Part shown: piece by piece, positions 46,460 through 54,545 of the stretch
Numbering within the stretch: position 1 is the stretch's first letter
Layout of the letters: each line of letters starts with the position of its first letter
DNA from: Rhodococcus sp. HNM0569
GTDB lineage: Bacteria > Actinomycetota > Actinomycetes > Mycobacteriales > Mycobacteriaceae
Length of the DNA stretch: 64,000 nucleotides
Direction of reading: 5' to 3'
Assembly: GCF_012726205.1 (NCBI RefSeq)
Contig: NZ_JAASAE010000003.1
Location: 1-64,000, forward strand
Translations under genes and position numbers: made by a program
The notes under the pieces: model-generated
The model's input: the letters and a program-made list of their open reading frames with translations, nothing else
Databases searched by the model: none
Told to the model about the DNA's origin: nothing

Positions 46460-47410
46460 GTGAGTGAGCAGACGTGGCCGGGCCTGAGGGTCGACGACTG
46501 GACCGCGACGAGGGACACCCTGCACATGTGGACCCAGATCGTCGGCAAGGTGCGGCTCGCGAACTCGCCGCTGGTCAACCACTGGTGGGAGGTCGCCCTG
46601 TACGTCACTCCGCGGGGGCTGACGACGTCGAACATCCCGTACGGCAACGCGTCCTTCGACATCGAGTTCGACTTCCTCGCGGACCGACTCGTCGTCCGTT
46701 CGAGCCGCGGCGAGACGCGGACCGTCGCACTCGAACCCCGGACGGTCGCGTCGTTCTACGACGAGACGATGTCGGTGCTGCGTGAGCTCGGCTTCGAGAC
46801 CCGGATCTCGACGACCCCCAACGAGGTCGCCGCTGCGATCCCGTTCCCGGTCGACACCGAGCACTCGTCCTACGACGCGGGCGCCGTCCGACAGTTCCAT
46901 GGTCAGCTCGTGCAGGTCGAGCGGGTGATGAAAAGGTTCCGTGCACGGTTCGTGGGCAAGAACAGCCCCGTGCACTTCTTCTGGGGTTCGTTCGACATGG
47001 CATGCACGCGCTTCTCGGGCCGTCGGGCCCCTGTGCATCCCGGCGGTGCGCCGAACTGCGCCGACTGGGTGATGGTCGAGGGCTACTCGCGCGAGTTGTC
47101 GTCGATCGGGTTCTGGCCCGGTGGGGGCGACGAGGGCGCGTTCTACGCCTACGCGTACCCGCAGCCCGACGGGTTCGACACGTGGCCCGTCGGGCCCGCG
47201 GGCGCCTACTGGAGCACCGACATCGAGGAGTTCCTGCTGCCGTACGAGAAGGCGCGCGCCGCGGCGGACCCCGACGCGGCCGCGCTCGAGTTCTTCCAGT
47301 CGACTTACGAGGCCGAGGCCGAACTCGCGAAGTGGGACCGCGAGCTGCTCGAGGAGGACCCGCACCGGCTCGACCCGATGCGGGGGATCGAGCCGCACCG
47401 CCACCGCTGA
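46460..47410 (+). CDS. DUF5996 family protein
   Basis: 316 residues of the DUF5996 family (starts with PGLRVDDWTATRDTLHMWTQIVGK). The chain has many aromatic and His/Cys residues, for example FFWGSFDMACTRFSGRRAP and the His-rich end EPHRHR. Function unknown; no membrane segment or recognised active site. GTG start. Its 3' end faces the cobalt transporter genes with a 44-nt gap. Confidence 0.82.
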   Translation: MSEQTWPGLRVDDWTATRDTLHMWTQIVGKVRLANSPLVNHWWEVALYVTPRGLTTSNIPYGNASFDIEFDFLADRLVVRSSRGETRTVALEPRTVASFYDETMSVLRELGFETRISTTPNEVAAAIPFPVDTEHSSYDAGAVRQFHGQLVQVERVMKRFRARFVGKNSPVHFFWGSFDMACTRFSGRRAPVHPGGAPNCADWVMVEGYSRELSSIGFWPGGGDEGAFYAYAYPQPDGFDTWPVGPAGAYWSTDIEEFLLPYEKARAAADPDAAALEFFQSTYEAEAELAKWDRELLEEDPHRLDPMRGIEPHRHR

Positions 47411-47454
47411 ACAGGCGGTCTGCTGCGCGGTCGGCCGAACTCCGCCGGTGCGAA

Positions 47455-48255
47455 CTACGCTGCGGTGGTTCGGGACTCGCTTCGTGACGCACGTTCGGTG
47501 AGCCACGCGAAGGCAAGACCCAGCACGAGCCACAGGGTGGCCTGCACGGCGAGCGACGACACCCGGAACTGCCACAGCAGCGTCGCGGGGAAGTCGTCGC
47601 TCACCTCGTCGATCGTGGGAAGCATCAGATACCCGGCAACGACGACCACGACGAACGTTGCGACGGTCACCACGATGCGGGTCATCGGAGTGGCGCGTGC
47701 GCGCAGTGCTCGCAGTACGACGCCCGCGATCCCGACTGCCGCGAGGCCGAGGACGACGGCCGCGAGCCACAGCAGCGTGCGCTGATCGATCGTGTCCGGA
47801 TCGCCGACCGCGGGCGGATTGGCCGGGTACTTCGCGAACGGCACCGCTTCGATCGCGAGCCATCCGAGTGCGGCGGTCACCAGGGCGAGGACAGGCGGCG
47901 ACAGCGACGAAGACCGACGCGCGTAGTACGTCGCCACTGCGAACACCGCGCCGAGCGCGGCGCCCGCGAGTCCGGTCGCGAGGAACAGGCCGGCGCGCTG
48001 GCCGTCGCGGGTGACGAGCGGTTCGTCCTCGTCGCCGTGAGTGTGCCCCGCAGTTTCGGCAGCTTCGTGGGAATGTTCGGCCGGTTCGGCCGCGGCTTCC
48101 TCGATCGCGATCGCGCTGTCGATGTGTGGTTCGCCGACGACGAATGCGACAGCGCCTGCGAGCAGGCCCGCGACGATGCCGGCGAGCAGGCCGCGTACGA
48201 CGAGCGTGCCGAGGGACTCGGTGACGCGGGCGGGAGCGGGTGCGGTCAGTGACAC
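47455..48255 (-). CDS. cbtA: Cobalt transporter subunit CbtA
   Basis: 266 residues with six membrane segments. After the first segment there is a His/Glu-rich loop (GEPHIDSAIAIEE..., HSHEAAETAGHTHGDEDE) suited to metal binding. It belongs to the CbtA family of predicted cobalt importers. GTG start overlapping the cbtB stop by about 10 nt, with no separate ribosome site, so translation is coupled. Control by the cobalamin riboswitch upstream supports cobalt as the substrate. Confidence 0.92.
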   Translation of the reverse strand: MSLTAPAPARVTESLGTLVVRGLLAGIVAGLLAGAVAFVVGEPHIDSAIAIEEAAAEPAEHSHEAAETAGHTHGDEDEPLVTRDGQRAGLFLATGLAGAALGAVFAVATYYARRSSSLSPPVLALVTAALGWLAIEAVPFAKYPANPPAVGDPDTIDQRTLLWLAAVVLGLAAVGIAGVVLRALRARATPMTRIVVTVATFVVVVVAGYLMLPTIDEVSDDFPATLLWQFRVSSLAVQATLWLVLGLAFAWLTERASRSESRTTAA

Positions 48256-48440
48256 GGGAGGCCCAGCAGGTGACGGCCGTCGTGCATGAGTTCGTGCATG
48301 TACATGCCGGTGCGCGAGACGGCGCCCTGGTCGAAGCCGACCACGTAGAGCGCGAGCATCGCGAGCAACACGATCACGAACGAGACGGCCGCCAGCCGCT
48401 TCGCATCGATCGATGCGTCGGGCGAATGGACCAGTGCCAT
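48246..48440 (-). CDS. cbtB: Cobalt transporter small subunit CbtB
   Basis: 64 residues with one membrane segment (about 16-36) and a His/Met/Cys-rich end MYMHELMHDGRHLLGLPCH that looks metal-binding. AAGGAG lies 6 nt before the ATG. It is the first gene after a cobalamin riboswitch and precedes cbtA, the standard arrangement. Confidence 0.93.
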   Translation of the reverse strand: MALVHSPDASIDAKRLAAVSFVIVLLAMLALYVVGFDQGAVSRTGMYMHELMHDGRHLLGLPCH

Positions 48441-48464
48441 GGCAACTCCTTCACGGGATCTCGC

Positions 48465-48594
48465 GTCCCATACAAGGTGAGGCGACGGCAACAGTGTCTG
48501 ACTGTCGCCGTCACACCCGAAGGAGTACCGGCGAATCACAGTGGCGCGACCGTTCCGGAGTTGCACCGGATTCCTGTCGAGCCGTCGCAGGGTC
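48465..48594 (-). promoter_or_regulatory. Cobalamin riboswitch
   Basis: Read on the minus strand, the B12 core is clear: GACAGGAATCCGGTGCAACT, then CCGGAACGGTCGCGCCACTG, and the later GTCAGACACTG with GCCGTCGCC. It lies just upstream of cbtB with the ribosome site AAGGAG after it. Vitamin B12 should repress cobalt uptake. Confidence 0.93.
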
Positions 48595-48600
48595 GAGCGA

Positions 48601-48629
48601 ATAGTGGCACCGGCGAGTGCCGGTGTCAA
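48601..48629 (-). promoter_or_regulatory. Promoter of the cobalamin riboswitch-cbtBA unit, with spacer palindrome
   Basis: TTGACA (minus strand, 48624-48629) and CACTAT (48601-48606) are 17 nt apart, an ideal spacing. The spacer holds CACCGGC-4 nt-GCCGGTG (48608-48625), an inverted repeat placed where a repressor could block RNA polymerase. Confidence 0.65.
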
Positions 48630-48668
48630 TCAGGGCATTCCGGGCTGTGCCCGGCTGAGGTCGTGCGG

Positions 48669-48980
48669 CTACGCGGAAGCCTTGACGTCCAGGACCACCT
48701 CGAACTCGAGCAGCGACGCGCCGCTCGCGACGGGCTTCTTGCCCTCGCTGCCTGCGTGCGCGGCCTTCGCCGAGCCGTCGCGCCACGCGGCGAAAGCCTC
48801 TTCGGTCTCCCATTCGGTGACGACGAAGTAGCGCGTCTCGCCCGCGGTGGGGCGCAGAAGCTGGAAGCCGAGGAAGCCGGGGGAGTTCTCGACGGTGTGC
48901 GCGCGATTCGCGAACCGCTTCTCGAGCTCGGGGCCCGCGCCTTCGGGAACGTCGATTGCGTTGATCTTCACCACTGCCAT
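48669..48980 (-). CDS. mhuD: Heme-degrading monooxygenase MhuD
   Basis: 103 residues, very close to M. tuberculosis MhuD (Rv3592). It opens heme to mycobilin and releases iron. Asn7 (VKINAI), Trp66 and the heme ligand His75 (KAAHAG) fall at exactly the MhuD positions. The start ATG lies 6 nt after a TACCCT box without a ribosome site. It is divergent from an alpha/beta hydrolase gene, as in mycobacteria. Confidence 0.96.
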   Translation of the reverse strand: MAVVKINAIDVPEGAGPELEKRFANRAHTVENSPGFLGFQLLRPTAGETRYFVVTEWETEEAFAAWRDGSAKAAHAGSEGKKPVASGASLLEFEVVLDVKASA

Positions 48981-48986
48981 GCCGCG

Positions 48987-48992
48987 AGGGTA
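48987..48992 (-). promoter_or_regulatory. -10 box of mhuD (leaderless)
   Basis: TACCCT 6 nt before the ATG. Confidence 0.55.
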
Positions 48993-48998
48993 CTCCGC

Positions 48999-49004
48999 TA
49001 GCGT
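48999..49004 (+). promoter_or_regulatory. -10 box of the divergent hydrolase (leaderless)
   Basis: TAGCGT 7 nt before ATG 49012. Only 6 nt separate it from the mhuD -10 box on the other strand, so the two promoters overlap. Confidence 0.5.
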
Positions 49005-49011
49005 GACGTCG

Positions 49012-49881
49012 ATGAGGGACACCGCGCAGGGACGCTCACACGACGCACCGCTGCACGACGAGGGCGGCGAGGGCACCCCGATCCTGCTGTTGCACGGACT
49101 GATGGGCCGTGGCGCGACGTGGCGCAGACACGTGCCGTGGCTGCGCGCGTTCGGGCACGTCCACACGTTCGACGCCGCCGGGCACGGCCGCCCCGCGCCT
49201 GCCGAGCTCACCACCGAAGCGTTCGTCGCGGACCTCGCGGCGCACGTCGAGCGGGCGGGTCTGGACGGCGAGCGCATGATCGTCGTCGGCCACTCGATGG
49301 GTGCACTGCACGGCTGGATGTACGCGGCCGCCCATCCCGAACGCGTGCGGGCGCTGGTCGTCGAGGACATGGCGCCCGATTTCCGGGGCCGCACTGCCCG
49401 CGACTGGGCCGCGATGATCGAGAACTGGCCGCAGCCGTTCCCGTCGGAGCAGAAGGTGATCGACTATTTCGGACCTGTCGCGGGGCAGTATTTCCTGGAT
49501 TCGTTCGACCGTCGCGACGACGGTTGGTATCTGCACGGGGACGTCGGCACGTTCCGGGACATCTCGGAGGAGTGGGGCGCCCGGCACTTCTGGCGCGAAT
49601 GGCACGCCGTCGAGGCGCCCGCTCTCGTGATCGAGGGCGAGTACACGATCACCCCCGAAGGGCAGATGCGGCGAATGGCAGAACGGCCCGGAAGCCGCTA
49701 CGTCCGCGTCGGCGGGGCGGGTCACCTGGTGCACGACGACCGCCCCGAGCGCTACCGCGAGATCGTGTCGAGCTTTCTGGCAGAGAGCGAGAACGATTCG
49801 GGTGCAGCGTCACTCGCCCTCGCCCGCGAGAGCGAACAGTCCGTCGCGGGTCTGCTCGACGAGGCCGTCGACGAGCAGTGA
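49012..49881 (+). CDS. Alpha/beta hydrolase (Rv3591c position)
   Basis: 289 residues. The oxyanion region is LLLHGLMGRG, the nucleophile elbow GHSMGALHG (about residue 93), and the base His is in GGAGHLVHDDRP. A general serine hydrolase; substrate unknown. ATG 49012 sits right after a TAGCGT box; GTG 49003 is an alternative. The last 72 nt overlap the 3' end of convergent mutY, so the final 24 residues are encoded opposite the repair enzyme. Confidence 0.88.
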   Translation: MRDTAQGRSHDAPLHDEGGEGTPILLLHGLMGRGATWRRHVPWLRAFGHVHTFDAAGHGRPAPAELTTEAFVADLAAHVERAGLDGERMIVVGHSMGALHGWMYAAAHPERVRALVVEDMAPDFRGRTARDWAAMIENWPQPFPSEQKVIDYFGPVAGQYFLDSFDRRDDGWYLHGDVGTFRDISEEWGARHFWREWHAVEAPALVIEGEYTITPEGQMRRMAERPGSRYVRVGGAGHLVHDDRPERYREIVSSFLAESENDSGAASLALARESEQSVAGLLDEAVDEQ

Positions 49882-50709
49882 GTGCAATGCGCGATCGCGC
49901 TGAGTCGGATCGGTGAGCCACACGAGGTCGAGCGCGGCGCGTTCGACCGGCCCGTGACTCTCGCGGAGTACCGCCATGAGCTTTCCGCGTACCTGCCGGT
50001 CGGTACCCGCGAACTTCTGGATACGCTTCGGCTCACCGGTGTGGGCAGGCCTGCCGGCGGCATTCCACGCGCAGTGCGGCAGTGGGCAACTCGCGCAGTC
50101 CGGCTTGCGGGCGGTGCAGACCACGGCGCCGAGTTCCATCAGCGCGGCCGAGAACACCGCGGCGCGGGCGCGGGTGCGGGGGAGGAGCGCCTCGACGTCG
50201 GCGAGATCGCGTGTCGTGGAGGGATTGCCGGGTTCGGCGGCGCCGTGGACCGCGCGCGCGACGACGCGTCGGACATTGGTATCGACGACCGGAACGCGCT
50301 TGCCGTAGGCGAAGCACGCGACCGCGCGGGCCGTGTACGCACCGATGCCCGGTAACGCGAGCAGGGTGTCGACGTCGTCGGGTACGACGTCGCCGTGGCG
50401 TTCCGCGAGCACTCCCGCGCACTCGTGCAGGCGCAGCGCGCGCCGCGGGTAGCCGAGCCGGCCCCACGCCCGCAGCACGTCGGCCTGCGACGCGGCCGCC
50501 ATCGCGGACGGCACGGGCCAGCGCCGCACCCACTCCTCCCATACGGGGGCGACGCGGGCGACCGGCGTCTGCTGGAGCATGATCTCGCTCATCAGGATGT
50601 GCCACGCGCTCGCATCGTCGCGGCGCCACGGCAGGTCGCGCTGCTCGCGTTCGTACCAGCGGATCAGTGCGCTCGCGTCGAGGCCGGTCCGTGTCGCGGG
50701 CGTGCTCAT
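49810..50709 (-). CDS. mutY: A/G-specific adenine glycosylase
   Basis: 299 residues. It removes A mispaired with 8-oxoguanine. The HhH-GPD part has MLQQTPVARV (catalytic Glu just before), LPGIGAYTARAVACFAYG and VVDTNVRRV; the iron-sulfur cluster ligands are in CTARKPDCASCPLPHC. The C-terminal recognition domain is short, as in mycobacteria. ATG after AGGAGA. Confidence 0.96.
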   Translation of the reverse strand: MSTPATRTGLDASALIRWYEREQRDLPWRRDDASAWHILMSEIMLQQTPVARVAPVWEEWVRRWPVPSAMAAASQADVLRAWGRLGYPRRALRLHECAGVLAERHGDVVPDDVDTLLALPGIGAYTARAVACFAYGKRVPVVDTNVRRVVARAVHGAAEPGNPSTTRDLADVEALLPRTRARAAVFSAALMELGAVVCTARKPDCASCPLPHCAWNAAGRPAHTGEPKRIQKFAGTDRQVRGKLMAVLRESHGPVERAALDLVWLTDPTQRDRALHSLLVDGLVEQTRDGLFALAGEGE

Positions 50710-50826
50710 GGTCTCCTGTTTCGTGGTTCGTGCTGCTCGTGGTGCGTGCTGCCTTGCGGGCGGGGTGTGTCGACGCTCACGGATCCGGCCGGGCCCCGCC
50801 CGGGGCCTGGGTGCACAATGACTGGT

Positions 50827-51453
50827 ATGCCGAACTCGAATCCGATCTCCGCGTGGAAGGCCCTGCGTCAGGGTAACGAGCGTTTCGTCACGGATACAGC
50901 CGTGCATCCGAGCCAGGGCGTGGCCGACCGCGCGAAGCTCGTGTCCGCACAGCACCCCACCGCGGCGCTGTTCGGATGCGGCGACTCGCGCGTGGCCGCC
51001 GAGATCATCTTCGATCAGGGCCTGGGCGACATGTTCGTCGTGCGCACCGCGGGCCACGTGGTCGACGGTTCGGTGCTCGGCTCGATCGAATACGCCGTCG
51101 AGGTGCTCAACGTGCCGCTGATCGTCGTCCTCGGGCACGACAGCTGTGGCGCGGTGCGTGCCACGCTCGACGCACTCGATCACGGCACGGTGCCCGGCGG
51201 CTTCATCCGCGACGTCGTCGAACGTGTCACGCCGTCCATCCTGATGGGCCGCAACGACGGGCTGACCTCGGCCGACGAACTCGGTGTCCGGCACGTCAAT
51301 GTCACCGCGAAGCTGCTCACCGAGCGCTCGCAGATCATCGCCGAGCGGATCAAGGACGGCCGCCTCGCGATCGTCGGTGTCACCTACAAGCTCGCGGACG
51401 GCCGCGCACAGCTGCGCAGCGTCGTCGGCGACGTGGGCGAGACGGTCGACTGA
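50827..51453 (+). CDS. canB: Beta-class carbonic anhydrase
   Basis: 208 residues, closely similar to M. tuberculosis CanB (Rv3588c). Interconverts CO2 and bicarbonate. Zinc ligands: Cys51 in FGCGDSR, and His and Cys in VLGHDSCGAV. ATG 50827 gives the same MPNSNP start as the mycobacterial enzyme; ATG 50818 is possible. A CACAAT hexamer 7-8 nt before 50827 suggests a leaderless start. Confidence 0.95.
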   Translation: MPNSNPISAWKALRQGNERFVTDTAVHPSQGVADRAKLVSAQHPTAALFGCGDSRVAAEIIFDQGLGDMFVVRTAGHVVDGSVLGSIEYAVEVLNVPLIVVLGHDSCGAVRATLDALDHGTVPGGFIRDVVERVTPSILMGRNDGLTSADELGVRHVNVTAKLLTERSQIIAERIKDGRLAIVGVTYKLADGRAQLRSVVGDVGETVD

Positions 51454-51526
51454 CCTTTCCGCGACGTCCGGGTCGGCGACACGCCGAGCCTGTTGAACGA
51501 CGGCTGGACCTCCGAGAACTACCGTT

Positions 51527-52264
51527 GTGAGTGTGTTGGAACCGCAGGGTCCGTTGCCTCCCGAGATCTACTGGCGACGACGCGCGCTCGCGATCGGCGT
51601 GATCGTCGTCGTCCTGATCCTGCTGGTGTGGCTGGTGTCGTCGATCCGCGGCGGCTCGGCCGACCCCGAGACGGCTGCGGCGGAGAGCTCGGCGGTGCCC
51701 ACGATGTCGGCCACCGCGACGACGAGCGCCGACAGCTCGGGCGCGTCGGGCGCCTCGGGCGGTTCCGGTGGCGGCAGCGAGCCGGCGGGGGAATCGCCGG
51801 AGAACTCGTCGGCCACCGCGACCACGTCCACGTCGGGGAGCGCGGCACCGGTCGCGCCGGGGCAGTGCGCCGATCAGTCGCTGGCAATCAAGGTCTCGCC
51901 GTCGAAGCCGACCTACGGCGCCGACGAAGAGCCGGAGTTCACGACGGTCGTCACCAACATCGGTTCGACGGCATGCGAGCGCGACCTCGCGGGCGGATTC
52001 CAGCAGGTCGTGGTGTCGTCGCTGGACGGCGCGCAGCGCCTGTGGTCGAGCACCGACTGTTTCCCGCAGGCCGACCCCGACATTCGCAAGCTCGATCCGG
52101 GCCAGCAGGCGGCGTTCACCGTCAAGTGGTCCGGTAAGACGTCGACGCCCGAGTGCGCGACCGAGCAGGACCCGCAGCGCGATGCGGTGAGCGCGGGCGC
52201 GTACTCGGTGGTGGGCCAACTGGGCGCGCTGCGGTCGGCGCCGGAGCCGTTCAACCTCGCGTGA
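51527..52264 (+). CDS. Membrane-anchored extracytoplasmic protein (Rv3587c-like)
   Basis: 245 residues. One membrane segment (about 21-42), a low-complexity Ser/Gly/Ala/Thr linker (about 43-110), and a compact external domain (about 112-245) with four cysteines (GQCAD, TACER, TDCFP, TPECA) likely making two disulfides. The fold looks like an Ig-like beta domain. Position next to canB and disA matches Rv3587c. Function unknown. GTG 51527 is used; GTG 51533, just 7 nt after TACCGT, is an alternative leaderless start. Confidence 0.82.
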   Translation: MSVLEPQGPLPPEIYWRRRALAIGVIVVVLILLVWLVSSIRGGSADPETAAAESSAVPTMSATATTSADSSGASGASGGSGGGSEPAGESPENSSATATTSTSGSAAPVAPGQCADQSLAIKVSPSKPTYGADEEPEFTTVVTNIGSTACERDLAGGFQQVVVSSLDGAQRLWSSTDCFPQADPDIRKLDPGQQAAFTVKWSGKTSTPECATEQDPQRDAVSAGAYSVVGQLGALRSAPEPFNLA

Positions 52265-52287
52265 GTGGATCGTGCAGGCGCAGGTGA

Positions 52288-53373
52288 CTAGTCGTACGGA
52301 TTGGTGATCGCCGACTCGGCGAGTCGCGAGAGGCCTTCGCGGATGTGCCGGGCCCACGAGCCGCCGATGCCGTCGATCGACTCGAGGTCGGCCGCCGTGG
52401 CGGCGAGCAGCGTCTGCAGCGTGCCGAACGCACCCACCAGCCGGTGGATCTGGTCGAACCGCAGACGCGGAACACGGTTGAGGAGGCGGTAGCCGCGTGG
52501 GCTCATCGGCGAGTCGAGGGCTTCGACCGACGTCGAGTAGCCGAGCGTGCGTGCGAGGGCGGTGAGGTCGAGCAGGTCGTTGTCGCTGATGCGGCCCAGC
52601 GCGTCGAGCGCCTTCCCGACGGCCTCCTCGTCGACCGGCCCGCTCCCGGACAGGTAGTCGCGCACGATCAACTCACGCGCCACGCGGTTGTCGCCGACCA
52701 GGTCTTCGAGTTGCAGCGCGAGCTGGCGGCCGTCGGTGCCGAGTTCGAGGACGTACCGCTCGATCTCCTCCGACACGCGTCGCACCATTTCGAGCCGCTG
52801 CACGACGATGAGCGCGTCGCGCAGCGTCACGAAATCCTCGATCTCGACGACCGACAGCTGGCGCGTGACCTCGTCGAGTCGTGTCTTGTACCGCTCGAGG
52901 GTTGCGACGGCCTGGTTGGCGCGCGACAGGATCGTGTCCGATCCGTCGAGGACGAGCCTGCGGCCTTCCGTGTAGACGCTCACGATGCGCGTGGACTGGC
53001 TGACCGAGACGACGGGAAATCCGGTCTGCATCGCGGTGCGTTCGGCGGCGCGGTGGCGCGTGCCGGACTCCACTGTGGGGATCGTGTGATCGGGCACCAA
53101 CTGCACGTTGGCGCGCACGATGCGGGTGCCGTCGGTGGACAGGACGACGGCACCGTCCATCTTCGACAGCTCGCGCAGTCGCGTGGGCGCGAACTCGACG
53201 TCGAGGACGAACCCGCCGTCGCACAGTTCCTCCATCGCGGCGTCGTGACCGAGGACGATGAGTGCACCGGTGCGCCCGCGCAGGATGCGTTCGAGACCGT
53301 CGCGCAGCGCCGTGCCGGGGGCGAGCCGGGCGATCGTGTCGCGCAATGTGGACGTCCCTCGCGCGTCTTCCAT
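52288..53373 (-). CDS. disA: Diadenylate cyclase, DNA-integrity scanning protein DisA
   Basis: 361 residues. It makes c-di-AMP from two ATP and scans DNA for branched structures. The DAC domain motifs are [10 protein letters not shown] (DGA) and [10 protein letters not shown] (RHR); a long helical linker follows, and a C-terminal HhH domain with [19 protein letters not shown]. In M. tuberculosis it directly follows radA; here 2.4 kb of other genes lies between. Confidence 0.96.
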   Translation of the reverse strand: MEDARGTSTLRDTIARLAPGTALRDGLERILRGRTGALIVLGHDAAMEELCDGGFVLDVEFAPTRLRELSKMDGAVVLSTDGTRIVRANVQLVPDHTIPTVESGTRHRAAERTAMQTGFPVVSVSQSTRIVSVYTEGRRLVLDGSDTILSRANQAVATLERYKTRLDEVTRQLSVVEIEDFVTLRDALIVVQRLEMVRRVSEEIERYVLELGTDGRQLALQLEDLVGDNRVARELIVRDYLSGSGPVDEEAVGKALDALGRISDNDLLDLTALARTLGYSTSVEALDSPMSPRGYRLLNRVPRLRFDQIHRLVGAFGTLQTLLAATAADLESIDGIGGSWARHIREGLSRLAESAITNPYD

Positions 53374-53443
53374 TGCGAAACTCCTGGTGAGGTCGAGGTC
53401 ACTTTCGGTGGGTCCTGGCTCGCGAGCCGTCTCGGCCCCGGAT

Positions 53444-53449
53444 TAGGTT
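53444..53449 (+). promoter_or_regulatory. -10 box of the PaaI thioesterase gene (leaderless)
   Basis: TAGGTT 8 nt before the ATG at 53458. Confidence 0.5.
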
Positions 53450-53457
53450 AACTGGTC

Positions 53458-54018
53458 ATGAGTAGTAGCTGGACCTTGCCTGACGACCTCGAGCCTGCGG
53501 TTCGCGGCGAGAACTTCCCTCAGGTGGGTCAGCCGCTTCCGCAACACTGGGCGAAGTGCTTCGGCTGTGGCGACGATCAGCCCGCCGGCATGCGGATGAG
53601 TTTCGTGGCAGGCGAGGGCGCCGAGGTGACCGGGCGCCTGTACGTCGACAAGAAGTATCAGGGCGGCCCGGGCGTCATCCACGGCGGCATTCTCTCCACC
53701 GCGTTCGACGAGGCACAGGGCATGGCGTGTCTGTCCCTGGGGTCGGGTGTCGTGACGGGCCACCTCGAGATCGACTTCGCGCGGCCCATCCCGCTCGGCT
53801 CGGTGCTCGAGATCCACGCACAGATCGACGGCACACTGCGCCGCAAGGTGTACACGAGCGCCGACGCTCGCATCGTCGAGGGCCCGGACGCGGACCCCGA
53901 CGTCGTGGTGGGGACCTCTCGCGCACTGTTCGTCAAGATCGACGCAGCGCACTTCGAGCACGTCAAGAAGTACGTCGACGGTGCGCCGACGCATCCGGCG
54001 CTCATCACATCGCCTTAG
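53458..54018 (+). CDS. PaaI-type hotdog thioesterase
   Basis: 186 residues, single hotdog domain. YQGGPGVIHGGILSTAFDEAQG carries the HGG motif and the conserved Asp/Glu of PaaI-like thioesterases. CFGCGDDQPAGM near residue 40 is a Cys pair typical of this long subgroup. It probably hydrolyses an acyl-CoA. It is the only plus-strand gene in this minus-strand region and is divergent from disA. Confidence 0.85.
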   Translation: MSSSWTLPDDLEPAVRGENFPQVGQPLPQHWAKCFGCGDDQPAGMRMSFVAGEGAEVTGRLYVDKKYQGGPGVIHGGILSTAFDEAQGMACLSLGSGVVTGHLEIDFARPIPLGSVLEIHAQIDGTLRRKVYTSADARIVEGPDADPDVVVGTSRALFVKIDAAHFEHVKKYVDGAPTHPALITSP

Positions 54019-54063
54019 CCTTGTCGCGCCTGCGGCCGGATCCCGTCGCCGAGCAGCAGTCCA

Positions 54064-54108
54064 CCGTGAGCACTTTGCGAGTCCCTGGGACTCGCAAAGT
54101 GCTCACGG
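54064..54108. terminator. Perfect 45-nt palindrome (bidirectional terminator)
   Basis: 22-bp arms (54064-54085 and 54087-54108) meet at one central T. It lies between the convergent PaaI and SnoaL-like genes. The length and perfection are unusual. Confidence 0.8.
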
Positions 54109-54139
54109 AGAGGTGGTAGCGCTCACCGGGGGCGGGGGA

Positions 54140-54514
54140 TCAGGAGGCGAGCATGTCCTCCTGCGACCACACCGCGCGCATGCTCACGATCTTGCCGTCG
54201 TCGTCGAACTCCATGATGTCGATCGGCGACAGCTCGATGCGCTGGTCTCCTGCCTTGGTGACCAGCCGGAAGTGGAAGGCCGCGGTGTTCTCCGCGATGC
54301 GCAGCGTCAGCAGTTCGCCCTCCTGTTCGAGGGGTTCGAGCACGGCGTAGAACTCGCGCAGGGACTCGCGTGTGGTGCGCGGTTCCGAGCCCACCGGGTC
54401 CTCGACCACCGCACCGTCCGCGTACAGCGCGAGGACGTCGTCCGTGGTGCCGCTCGCGACGGCCTTGACGTACGCCTCGACGGTGGCGCGCACCGCATCT
54501 CGTGAAACGGTCAT
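54140..54514 (-). CDS. SnoaL/ketosteroid-isomerase-like protein (NTF2 fold)
   Basis: 124 residues. The pocket contains Tyr15 (EAYVKAV), VEDPVGSEP (an Asp in the position of the catalytic base) and a later Asp in PIDIMEFDDDG. This resembles steroid delta-isomerase relatives. It is 31 nt downstream of an alcohol dehydrogenase gene on the same strand, so both may act on one alcohol or ketone, possibly a steroid. Substrate not proven. Confidence 0.8.
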   Translation of the reverse strand: MTVSRDAVRATVEAYVKAVASGTTDDVLALYADGAVVEDPVGSEPRTTRESLREFYAVLEPLEQEGELLTLRIAENTAAFHFRLVTKAGDQRIELSPIDIMEFDDDGKIVSMRAVWSQEDMLAS

Positions 54515-54545
54515 CGTCTGTTCTCCTGTCTCTCGGGTGGGATGG

